A stretch of DNA of 39,287 nucleotides from UBA6107 sp964533735 (GTDB taxonomy: Bacteria > Chloroflexota > Anaerolineae > Anaerolineales > Anaerolineaceae), in the NCBI GenBank assembly GCA_964533735.1, contig CAZHMD010000016.1, forward strand, positions 1-39,287. Direction: 5' to 3'. Position 1 is the first letter of the stretch; the number at the start of each line of letters is the position of its first letter. The position numbers were made by a program, and so were the translations under genes. The notes below the pieces were generated by a model. It did not search any database and was not told the origin of the DNA. It saw only the letters and a program-made list of their open reading frames with translations. Below, in pieces: positions 24,115 through 31,115 of this stretch.

Positions 24115-27100
24115 ATGATAAAACAGGGAAAGAATCAAGAAAAACGCTCAAGATCAGAAGAGTCAGCTTTTTCTCCATCTGAGTTCATGCGATATCGCCA
24201 CCCCGACCTGTTTTCGGATTCAGTAATAGATCAGTCCACAAGCCTTTCAAGTGAAGTGTTTGAGTATTGTTTAGAAACTATTACTAGTCATAAACAAGAA
24301 CTTGAGTTTGAGCATTTTTGTCGAAAGTTAGCAGAGAAGGAAATTTGCCCTAATTTAATCCCACAATCAGGACCTATCGGTGGTGGAGATAGTCAAGTTG
24401 ATTCAGAGACATATCCTGTATCGGATTTGACAGCTCTTTGCTGGTATGAGGGAATTGGTCGAGAGGCAAGTTCTGAACGTTGGGCGTTTGCTTTTAGTGC
24501 AAAAAAGAATTGGAAGCCAAAAGTTGATTCTGATATTAATAAAATCGTAAATACTAAAAGAAATTACAAATTGGCTTATTTTATTACTAATCAATTTGTA
24601 AAGGATAGAACAAGGGTAACAGAAGAAGAGAACTTAAAGAAAAAATACAACATTGAAGTCCGAATTCTGGATCGTACTTGGATTGTAAAGTGCGTTTTTG
24701 AACATGATCGGCTGTGGATGGCTATTGAAACTTTGAACATAACTGGATACAAAAGTGAAGATATAAAAAGAATTGGTCCAAAAGATGCTCAAAGGAAGGC
24801 TTGGCTTGAGGAGCTGGAAAAACAAATTAATGATCAGGATCGATATTCTGGAGTTGAATATCAAAAAACCGAAGATTGTTATGAAGCAGCTCTTTTGGCG
24901 CGAGAATTGGAGCTTCCCCGGGTTGACGTTGAGGGACGATTCCAAAGGGCAATTGAGAATGCTGATCGCGTAAATATCAAGGAGCAAAAATTACATATTG
25001 TTTACAATTTTGCATGGACAGAATATTGGTGGTATGAAGATTATGAGTCCTTTAATCACCTTTATGATAAGGTTGAGGAATTGGTTGTTGGTAGTTCACT
25101 AGCTGATGATATTGAATTACTTATAAATCTATGGGAAGTACTTCATACAGCAGTTCAAAAAGGACTTATCTCTCAGGAAGACGCGGAATTGTCTAGAAGG
25201 ATCCAAACGATCAAGAGGGATTTGGATAAACTAATCAAAGATGAAAAAAGACCGAATAATGCTCTCCAAGCCCTAACAAACAAGCTATTTATTGACCTAA
25301 CAGAGTCTTTATTCCAAAACAAACCAACTGACCAGATACTCGAACAATTTGAGGATGTTTTTAAAAAATCCGAGGGGTTACCTGAATATCCACTATCAAC
25401 GACAGTGAAAATTATTCAAGAGTTGGGTGATCTTTTCTCTAATTCACCAAAATATGATGAACTTCTGGATGTTGTCATTGATGTAATGGAAAAAAGGACA
25501 AGCGAAGGACAAGCAGGATTACTTTTACTCGAACGGGGAAAACAACAAATGCGTTCGAAGAAAAATTATGAGGCAATAAAATGTATAGGACGTGCCCAAG
25601 TAAAACTTGCAAAAGATGAATATTTTTCTGATTGGATTACTTCGATAGTACTTTGTGGATTAGCATATGAAGAAGTAGGTTTGACCTGGGCAGCTCGAGC
25701 CAACTTACTTATGGCTACCAGCCATGCATTTACAAATTTTTCCAAAACCGGAAATCTCAAGACTCCTCCACTACGTTATTTACAAAGATTAGCTTGGTTG
25801 GAAATTAAACTAGGCCGTTTTCCTTGTGCTTTATCCTGGATAGAATTATCCTCAATAATTTTTAATATTTTAGTGCTTGATGATGATCACAATCAAAATT
25901 ATCTGAATGAAAGGGCCACTGAAGATCAAATACTAGCAATTTTATTAATTAAGACAGAATTTTCTGAATTGAATTTATTGGGTTCTCTTCCCGAAATCCT
26001 CAAAAAAATGGACTTGGCTGCTTCATGGATGACACTCTTGTATATATTAGGTTATGAAGATTTACTTCGAAGAGAAAATGCGATTCCCATTGAAGAGAAT
26101 TCTGATACAGTTCGCGATCTATTTAGTAAGCTTTTTGAGCAACCAGTGTGTAAAGTGTTACCAGATCACCCAGATTATTTATCTAGTCCCACAGTGAAAC
26201 TTGTTTCACCTGTTCTGGGATGTAAATTAACCATCACAACTCCAAACGATAACGCTAATATTTTTTTAGCGGAAAACATTATTGGTGCATTAGAAGCTTT
26301 TTTGGCAACAAGTTTTGAAGGAAAAATAATACCATATCGTTCAGAGTTAGATATCCATATTAAGATATCAGATATTTTCTTTGGTCTGCCTGAATACTCG
26401 ATTAATGAGCATCAACAAGGGGAGATAGTAATTCACTCTCCCAAAGTAATCGGGAAAAATAATTCAACAGAGCGCACAGCTTTCCGTAATTGGTTACAAA
26501 AGCTAATCGTCGATATCGCCTGCCAGATAGTAGTTATTCCAAATGTTGATTCATTTATTGACCAAGTAATTAAGGATGAACGAAGCTTTGATCGCGCAAT
26601 TCTATTCTCTGATGTTGAGTTTTCAATTTCCAACATTCTTGGGGATAAACCAAAGATCCGTCTTTCAGATTGGAAAAATGTTGAAGGAGTCGACTTGTTT
26701 CCTCTCAGAAGAGAGACTCCATGGGACTATGACATTAAAAGAAAAAACGATGAATTGGATAAAAAGCCTATTGAACCGGGTGAGGGCGAATTACCTGAAT
26801 TCCTATCAGACATAGATCAATTAAGTCATAAAGATCGCAAGGTGATTTCCTTGATTAATATTCCATTATGGGATAAAGCTAAGTGGTTAGGTATGGGTTT
26901 TGTTTGTATTGGAAACGAAGCTCCAATTTTAGCCCTTGGTTTTGCAAACCCAAACGCAGCAAATCAGATATTTGCTGAATGGTATGATAAGTTTGGTGAT
27001 TTTGATGAAGAAAATAAACTTCGTGTAGCAATTATTATGGGAATTAACAGATTACAACCATATAACTATAAAGTGTTAATCTCAACTAATCCAACAGCTG

Positions 27101-27456
27101 AGGATTTCGAAAATTACAAACTCATTATCCAAACTTCAAGATGTAATGAGATGTTTCCGAAATCTCTTGCGAATTTAAATAATTTTCTTTCAGAATATAA
27201 ACGTGCTGGTAAATTTGTTTTGGTTCCTTCAACAATGGATGCTAGGAACAACATACCTGAACCGATAGGGAAATATGCATTGGGAAAAGATAATTTAGTT
27301 ATAAGGCAAGCGTGGGAGATCGGCCCAAATGATCCGGATGTTATGGCAATTCAAGAGGGTGATGATCCTATTATTCCGGAAGGCATAATTAATCCTCCAA
27401 TCTATCAAGCATTAAAAAGACATGAAGAAAGAAAAAGCAGGAAAAGACATAAATAA
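24115..27456 (+). CDS. Large PD-(D/E)XK nuclease with helical-repeat body
   Basis: 1113 residues, very AT-rich. The N-terminal region (about 60-200) is Mrr-like: LEFEHFCRKLAEKEICPN (63-80), GPIGGGDSQVDSE (86-98) and WAFAFSAKKNW (123-133). That gives a D-x-D-x-E cluster and K130/K131 in the PD-(D/E)XK layout, with Ser replacing the usual Glu or Gln before the lysine. A long middle section of paired amphipathic helices (about 230-680, for example RAQVKLAKDEY, LAYEEVGLTWAARANLL, LRYLQRLAWLEIKLGRF) looks TPR-like. The last 400 residues form unrecognised globular domains. No Walker motif is seen, so it is not an obvious STAND ATPase. A sensor-nuclease defence protein is the best reading; it is divergent from the operon and may belong to it functionally. 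Confidence 0.75.
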   Translation: MIKQGKNQEKRSRSEESAFSPSEFMRYRHPDLFSDSVIDQSTSLSSEVFEYCLETITSHKQELEFEHFCRKLAEKEICPNLIPQSGPIGGGDSQVDSETYPVSDLTALCWYEGIGREASSERWAFAFSAKKNWKPKVDSDINKIVNTKRNYKLAYFITNQFVKDRTRVTEEENLKKKYNIEVRILDRTWIVKCVFEHDRLWMAIETLNITGYKSEDIKRIGPKDAQRKAWLEELEKQINDQDRYSGVEYQKTEDCYEAALLARELELPRVDVEGRFQRAIENADRVNIKEQKLHIVYNFAWTEYWWYEDYESFNHLYDKVEELVVGSSLADDIELLINLWEVLHTAVQKGLISQEDAELSRRIQTIKRDLDKLIKDEKRPNNALQALTNKLFIDLTESLFQNKPTDQILEQFEDVFKKSEGLPEYPLSTTVKIIQELGDLFSNSPKYDELLDVVIDVMEKRTSEGQAGLLLLERGKQQMRSKKNYEAIKCIGRAQVKLAKDEYFSDWITSIVLCGLAYEEVGLTWAARANLLMATSHAFTNFSKTGNLKTPPLRYLQRLAWLEIKLGRFPCALSWIELSSIIFNILVLDDDHNQNYLNERATEDQILAILLIKTEFSELNLLGSLPEILKKMDLAASWMTLLYILGYEDLLRRENAIPIEENSDTVRDLFSKLFEQPVCKVLPDHPDYLSSPTVKLVSPVLGCKLTITTPNDNANIFLAENIIGALEAFLATSFEGKIIPYRSELDIHIKISDIFFGLPEYSINEHQQGEIVIHSPKVIGKNNSTERTAFRNWLQKLIVDIACQIVVIPNVDSFIDQVIKDERSFDRAILFSDVEFSISNILGDKPKIRLSDWKNVEGVDLFPLRRETPWDYDIKRKNDELDKKPIEPGEGELPEFLSDIDQLSHKDRKVISLINIPLWDKAKWLGMGFVCIGNEAPILALGFANPNAANQIFAEWYDKFGDFDEENKLRVAIIMGINRLQPYNYKVLISTNPTAEDFENYKLIIQTSRCNEMFPKSLANLNNFLSEYKRAGKFVLVPSTMDARNNIPEPIGKYALGKDNLVIRQAWEIGPNDPDVMAIQEGDDPIIPEGIINPPIYQALKRHEERKSRKRHK

Positions 27457-27720
27457 TAGCCTTTATCCAATAATTCCTTATGATGAACTACTCGAAAATT
27501 TCGAAAGGTTGCGTTTTTTTCTCAATTCCTGAAAGTCCATTAGCCTTTTTAGAATGTTTTTTTGCGTGAAATCTCCGACTCAAGAATTGCTAATAATACG
27601 CTTTGAAAAAAATTACCTAAAAATTTCAAAGCAATTTCATCTTTGAAAAAGAAACTTCATTTTCCCCCTAGGATAAGCGATATTTAATTTGTACAATGGG
27701 TCTATGTGATCGAATAAGAA
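27457..27720. other. AT-rich noncoding region with palindromes, possible origin
   Basis: No gene seen. Perfect palindrome TCGAAAATTTCGA (27492-27504). Perfect 9-bp inverted repeat GCTTTGAAA (27600-27608) and TTTCAAAGC (27624-27632), with CTTTGAAAAA repeated directly at 27601 and 27641. TACAAT at 27692-27697 could be a -10 element for the replication gene. AT-richness, repeats and position just ahead of a replicative helicase would fit an origin, without proof. Confidence 0.4.
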
Positions 27721-27802
27721 ACAAATCGTCGCTGATATCGTAGGGCATACAACAAATCGTCAGAGCGACCTCGAAATGGGAAATCCATTTCAGGTCGTTT
27801 TT
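27721..27802 (+). promoter_or_regulatory. Probable transcription attenuator before the replication helicase gene
   Basis: The terminator hairpin is CGACCT (27766-27771) plus GAAATGG (27773-27779) pairing with CCATTTC (27785-27791) plus AGGTCG (27792-27797), with one bulged C, a 5-nt loop and TTTTT at 27798-27802. A competing stem pairs GTCGCT (27728-27733) with AGCGAC (27764-27769), sharing four bases of the terminator arm. ACAAATCGTC is repeated at 27721-27730 and 27752-27761. The helicase ATG lies only 37 nt after the T-tract, so the terminator sits in its leader. Confidence 0.68.
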
Positions 27803-27838
27803 AATTCAGCGACTCCAATAAATAACAGGAGCCTACTG

Positions 27839-29299
27839 ATGGCAGATCCAACCCCACCAAACAATACGGAAGCAGAACGCGCCTTCCTCGGTTCAGTTCT
27901 TCTTGCGCCGGAAATCTTCAGTGATTTTTCTTCGTTCATCAAACCTGAAGATTTCTATCTCCTCCGGAATCGTCATATTTGGGAGGTAATGCGAAATTTG
28001 ATTGAAGAGGGGAAGGACATAGATTATCTTACCTTGCATGATGGATTGAATTCTAAAGGTTGGCTTGAAGAGGTTGGGGAAGATGCCTATCTCATTCAAA
28101 TGATCCAGGATACACCGACAGCCCTCCACGCTGAGTCATATGCACGGATTGTGAAGGATAAAGCCAACAAAAGACGGGTTGCAGATCTTTCCATGAAGGT
28201 TGTGCAAAATGCATATAGCGAAAACCCCTTTTTGGATCTTAGTGAGGACGTGGAAAACATGGTCACCGGTTATTCTGCACTATCTGGGAATTACGAGCGC
28301 CTGGTTTACTCTGCGGAACAACTCTGTTCATCAGAAGTGGGGGATTTGACCTGGATTCTCAAAGATTGGATTATGGCAGGCGGGATTAATCTGATTGCCG
28401 GCATGCCAGCAGCCGGTAAGAGTTTCCTTGCACTGGACCTGGCAATCGGTATCGCATCTACTGGTTTCGCCTGGAATGATCAACCAGTACCGCTTGGAAA
28501 AGTAACCTATCACTTTCTGGATGGAAGTTTTCGAGGAATGCGTTCTCGAGTTCTCAAGCTTTGCAACGCGCGTGGGATTCAACCACCAGCAAACCTTAGC
28601 TTTGATTTCTCCCCTCTTAGTTTACGAGAACCCCATGAGGTCTTGGCACTCAAACAACGGATTTCAAGCCAGGGTGTGTCTGTGGTCATTTTTGATGTCA
28701 TGGCGAAGTTTGCTCCTGGCGCAGACGAGAACTCAGTTGCAGAAATGTCCCCATTGATGAATTCGATGCGAGAGATCGCTAACCAACTGGGAACAACATT
28801 CATTCTTATTCATCATCTCAACAAGGGAATCAGCAATGATTATTCTTACCGGGTTCGAGGATCCACAGACATTCTTGGCTCAGTGGATACTGCCATTATT
28901 GTGAATTATGAAAATTCTTCCACAGCAAACTCCATGCGGGTAATCCAACCCCAGAAAATGCGCGAAGCAGAACCGCCAAAACCCTTGAGGTTTCAACTAA
29001 TTTCTGAGGATCAAAAGATTACTCTGAAGTTTTCCGATACCGAAAATATGCAAGTGCTAAAGGAAGTTGGTCAGCAAGAACGCATTTTTCAAGATTTGAT
29101 TGATTACCTTCAATCCAATCCCAACCAGGAATTCATGAAACAAGATCTGATTCAAATCTTAAGCCTTCCGCAAGAAGCCAGGACTGTCGGGCGTGCCTTT
29201 GCTCAATTGTTGCGGGATCCAAGAATACAGATAGGGAAACGAGGTTCCTTTAAGACTTACTTATGCATCAACGACAGACCAGACCAACCAATCCCTTAA
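27839..29299 (+). CDS. Replicative helicase: DnaB N-terminal domain fused to RepA-like AAA_25 ATPase
   Basis: 486 residues. The N-terminus matches the DnaB N-domain (NNTEAERAFLGSVLLAPEIF, KPEDFYLLRNRHIWEVM, TALHAESYARIVKDKANKR; about 8-112). The ATPase core is RepA/AAA_25-like rather than DnaB: Walker A AGMPAAGKS (187-195), VVIFDVMAKFAPG (Walker B), TTFILIHHLNKG, and RGSTDILGSVDTAI. The C-terminus (from about 415) looks winged-helix. Start: ATG 27839 has AGGAG 7 nt upstream; the in-frame ATG at 27776 lies inside a terminator hairpin and lacks a ribosome binding site. It probably unwinds the excised element during replication. Expression looks controlled by the attenuator just upstream, as in plasmid copy control. 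Confidence 0.85.
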   Translation: MADPTPPNNTEAERAFLGSVLLAPEIFSDFSSFIKPEDFYLLRNRHIWEVMRNLIEEGKDIDYLTLHDGLNSKGWLEEVGEDAYLIQMIQDTPTALHAESYARIVKDKANKRRVADLSMKVVQNAYSENPFLDLSEDVENMVTGYSALSGNYERLVYSAEQLCSSEVGDLTWILKDWIMAGGINLIAGMPAAGKSFLALDLAIGIASTGFAWNDQPVPLGKVTYHFLDGSFRGMRSRVLKLCNARGIQPPANLSFDFSPLSLREPHEVLALKQRISSQGVSVVIFDVMAKFAPGADENSVAEMSPLMNSMREIANQLGTTFILIHHLNKGISNDYSYRVRGSTDILGSVDTAIIVNYENSSTANSMRVIQPQKMREAEPPKPLRFQLISEDQKITLKFSDTENMQVLKEVGQQERIFQDLIDYLQSNPNQEFMKQDLIQILSLPQEARTVGRAFAQLLRDPRIQIGKRGSFKTYLCINDRPDQPIP

Positions 29300-29324
29300 G
29301 GAATGGTTTGGCTGGTCTGTGTTT
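29275..29324 (+). terminator. Hairpin terminator of the replication helicase gene
   Basis: CAGACCAG (29275-29282), continuing with ACCAACC, pairs with GGTTTGG and CTGGTCTG (29312-29319); TGTTTATC follows. The left arm overlaps the last codons. The stem is long with one internal bulge; the T-tract is short. Confidence 0.65.
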
Positions 29325-29365
29325 ATCTAAACAGTAATTTCTAAAAACCAAAAGGAGAAGTAAAA

Positions 29366-29557
29366 ATGGAAAGTGAATCAAAAGGTCGTTTGCTCAAAGG
29401 GCATGAGGTTGCTCAGATACTCAATATCAGCCGGGCGCTGGCTTATCGCATGATGCAGCGTGGGGATATCAAAGTCGTCAAATTTGGGAAGTCTGTCCGA
29501 GTAGCTGAGAAAGACCTGCAGGAATTTATCGACAAGCATAAGCTGCTGGAAAATTAA
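29366..29557 (+). CDS. Excisionase-like HTH protein
   Basis: 63 residues: GRLLKGHEVAQILNISRALAYRMMQ, then IKVVKFGKSVRVAEKDLQEFI, the MerR/excisionase-family winged HTH. AAAGGAG lies just before the ATG. Placed between the replication helicase and the integrase, it is the natural Xis (recombination directionality factor) of the island. It may also regulate the integrase. Its sequence differs clearly from the operon HTH protein at 23754-23951. Confidence 0.85.
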   Translation: MESESKGRLLKGHEVAQILNISRALAYRMMQRGDIKVVKFGKSVRVAEKDLQEFIDKHKLLEN

Positions 29558-29650
29558 TCAATTAGTATGTTCCTTTCTTCCTCGCCACTGAACTGGCTGA
29601 ATCTTAGGATTAACATCATGATCGGTTTTCGATATAATGAACATCATCAA

Positions 29651-29670
29651 TTGCACCATTTGCACCTTAA
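29651..29670 (+). repeat. Extra arm-type box pair upstream of the integrase
   Basis: A variant TTGCACCAT (29651-29659) is followed by a full TTGCACCTTAA (29660-29670), about 70 bp before the integrase start codon. It has the same orientation and pairing as the boxes at both island ends. Integrase bound here could repress its own gene. Confidence 0.65.
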
Positions 29671-29741
29671 CAATTGGATAGAGCAGCCGAAAAAAGAAAA
29701 AAGGTCGCCTTTTCTTGATGTTTTTACAAGGAGTCAAGAAA

Positions 29742-30911
29742 ATGGCTAGAAATCACCGAGGAAGAAATGAAGGGTCGATCTTTCAGAGACCCAACAAGAA
29801 ATGGCGCGCGCAAATTTATCATCGCGGGCAGAGGATCAGTAAGAATACAGAAACCAAGGCTGAGGCATTGGAATGGGTCAGATCGATGCAAGCCGAGCTG
29901 GACAAGGGCTATGATTTCAAAGGCAGTACCACAACCTTGAACGATTACCTTCCAAGTTGGTTGGAAAACCGTCGGCTTTCCTTGAGACCCAAAACAGCGC
30001 ACCAATATAGTGCCATCATCAAAAAGCACATCCTGCCTGAAATGGGTGATAAAAAGCTCAAGGATTTGCGCCTGATCCAGATCGAGCAATTCTATTCCAG
30101 CTTGCTGCAAAAGGGTCTGGGTCCGAGGACGGTCAGGGTGGTTCACAATATTCTTCATGCTTCGTTAGATAAAGCAGTGAGGTACGGGTTAGTGATCTTC
30201 AACCCAACGCACGGAGCCACTTTACCGCGTTACTCACATGAAGAGATGACTGTTCTGGGTTCATATCAAGTTGGCCAATTTCTCGTCGCTGCCCAGAACA
30301 GTCCTCATTATGCTTTCTTTCACTTAGCTATCACAACCGGAATGCGCATGGGCGAACTCTTTGGCTTGAAATGGTCCGATATTCAATGGAATGCGGGTGT
30401 GCTGCATGTACAGCGGCAGAAGCAGTACGTTCCTGGACAGGGGTGCTGTTTCATAGAACCCAAGACAAATGCCGGCAGGAGAACCATCAAATTAGGAGAA
30501 GGCTCGCTGGATGTTTTACGACATCACAAAGCCTATCAAGCGATGCAGAAAGAACGCGCAGGGAATCGGTGGCATGATCTGGATTTGGTCTTTTGTAGTT
30601 CTGTGGGTACACCCGGAGACGCGAGCAATGTTCGCATAGATTTCAACCGAGTACTGGAGTTAGCAGGATTGCCCAAGATGCGCTTTCACGACTTACGGCA
30701 TACAGCAGCCTCACTTCTCTTGAACAACAAAGTCCCTGTGATCGTGGTGTCGGGTATGCTGGGACATTCCAAACCGAGTGTCACTCTGGATATTTATGCT
30801 CATGTGTTTCATGATATGCAAGGGGAAGCAGCGATCATCATGGATAAGCTAGTCACCCCAATTCTGGTAGAAATTCCGCAAGTAAAGACCAAAGTCCAAA
30901 AGAAGGATTGA
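29742..30911 (+). CDS. Tyrosine recombinase (integrase) of the island
   Basis: 389 residues from ATG 29742, chosen for AAGGAG 8 nt upstream; an in-frame ATG at 29715 lacks a site. Domains: arm-binding N-terminal domain (GSIFQRPNKKWRAQIYHRGQR, 11-31), SAM-like core-binding domain (about 66-160; LNDYLPSWLENRR, RTVRVVHNILHASLDKAV) and catalytic domain. All active-site residues are visible: R202 (TGMRMGE), K241 (EPKTNAG), H316 and R319 (FHDLRH), H342 (LGHSKPS) and Y352 (LDIYAH). It ends about 130 bp from the core at 31039 and reads toward the tRNA gene, the usual layout of tRNA-targeting integrases. It should recombine the 17-bp core for integration and, with Xis, excision. Confidence 0.96.
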   Translation: MARNHRGRNEGSIFQRPNKKWRAQIYHRGQRISKNTETKAEALEWVRSMQAELDKGYDFKGSTTTLNDYLPSWLENRRLSLRPKTAHQYSAIIKKHILPEMGDKKLKDLRLIQIEQFYSSLLQKGLGPRTVRVVHNILHASLDKAVRYGLVIFNPTHGATLPRYSHEEMTVLGSYQVGQFLVAAQNSPHYAFFHLAITTGMRMGELFGLKWSDIQWNAGVLHVQRQKQYVPGQGCCFIEPKTNAGRRTIKLGEGSLDVLRHHKAYQAMQKERAGNRWHDLDLVFCSSVGTPGDASNVRIDFNRVLELAGLPKMRFHDLRHTAASLLLNNKVPVIVVSGMLGHSKPSVTLDIYAHVFHDMQGEAAIIMDKLVTPILVEIPQVKTKVQKKD

Positions 30912-30917
30912 TTTGAA

Positions 30918-30938
30918 TTGCACCTTAATGCACCTTAA
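30918..30938 (+). repeat. Integrase arm-type site pair, right end
   Basis: TTGCACCTTAA (30918-30928) and ATGCACCTTAA (30928-30938) in direct orientation, 101 bp inside the right core. They mirror the left pair at 1496-1517. Confidence 0.72.
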
Positions 30939-30940
30939 AT

Positions 30941-30966
30941 CAAAAACCCGAAAAAATTTCGGGTTT
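30941..30966 (-). terminator. Terminator hairpin between integrase and tRNA-Arg
   Basis: AAACCCGAAA (30944-30953) and TTTCGGGTTT (30957-30966) form a 10-bp stem with a 3-nt loop. On the minus strand the stem is followed by T residues (30946-30942), so it would stop the tRNA-Arg transcript. It may also stop the integrase mRNA from the other side. It belongs to the island, not to the host. Confidence 0.7.
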
Positions 30967-31010
30967 CGAACGGCATATGTGGCGGTGTGTGATGTATTAC
31001 CCAGTACATC

Positions 31011-31087
31011 TGGCGCCCCCGGCGCGGCTCGAACGCGCAACCTACTGATTCGAAGTCAGGCACTCTGTCCAATTGAGCTACGGGGGC
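31011..31087 (-). tRNA. tRNA-Arg (anticodon UCG), chimeric
   Basis: 77 nt including encoded CCA. Acceptor 5' GCCCCCG (31087-31081) pairs with CGGGGGC (31021-31015); discriminator G, CCA at 31013-31011. The anticodon loop CTTCGAA gives UCG; the anticodon stem has four pairs plus a C-U mismatch. The T-arm is GCGCG-TTCGAGC-CGCGC. The 5' half is host DNA, while the 3' half from the core onward was supplied by the island. The displaced original half at 1341-1382 has a different T-arm, discriminator A and no encoded CCA. A TATAAT box lies at 31103-31098 on the minus strand. Confidence 0.95.
31039..31055. repeat. Attachment core, right end (attR)
   Basis: AACCTACTGATTCGAAG is identical to 1366-1382. 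It spans the anticodon loop, 3' anticodon stem and variable loop of tRNA-Arg. Confidence 0.87.
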
Positions 31088-31115
31088 ATCCTTACCGATT
31101 ATACCGCAACCTGTT

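Larger units (their letters stand above)
1366..31055 (+). mobile_element. Integrated genomic island at tRNA-Arg(UCG)
   Basis: About 29.7 kb bounded by 17-bp direct repeats of tRNA-Arg. A tyrosine integrase (29742-30911) lies next to the intact tRNA and a displaced tRNA half marks the far end. Paired TTGCACCTTAA boxes occur near both ends. Cargo is mostly defence or DNA-processing genes: AbiE, two GmrSD-like proteins, a helicase/methylase operon and several predicted nucleases. A replicative helicase and an Xis-like protein sit in the integrase-proximal module. No conjugation, terminase or structural phage genes are visible, so mobility probably needs a helper. The cargo is visibly more AT-rich than the flanking transporter genes. 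Confidence 0.88.

Noticed and set aside
24115..27456. STAND/AVAST ATPase
   Set aside because: No Walker A or B motif could be found in the 1113 residues; only nuclease motifs and helical repeats.
27776..27838. Longer start of the replication helicase
   Set aside because: The upstream ATG lies in the stem of the terminator hairpin without a ribosome binding site; ATG 27839 has AGGAG and starts the DnaB-like homology.
29567..29749. Small ORF between Xis-like and integrase genes
   Set aside because: No ribosome binding site, overlaps the arm-type boxes and the integrase ribosome binding site.
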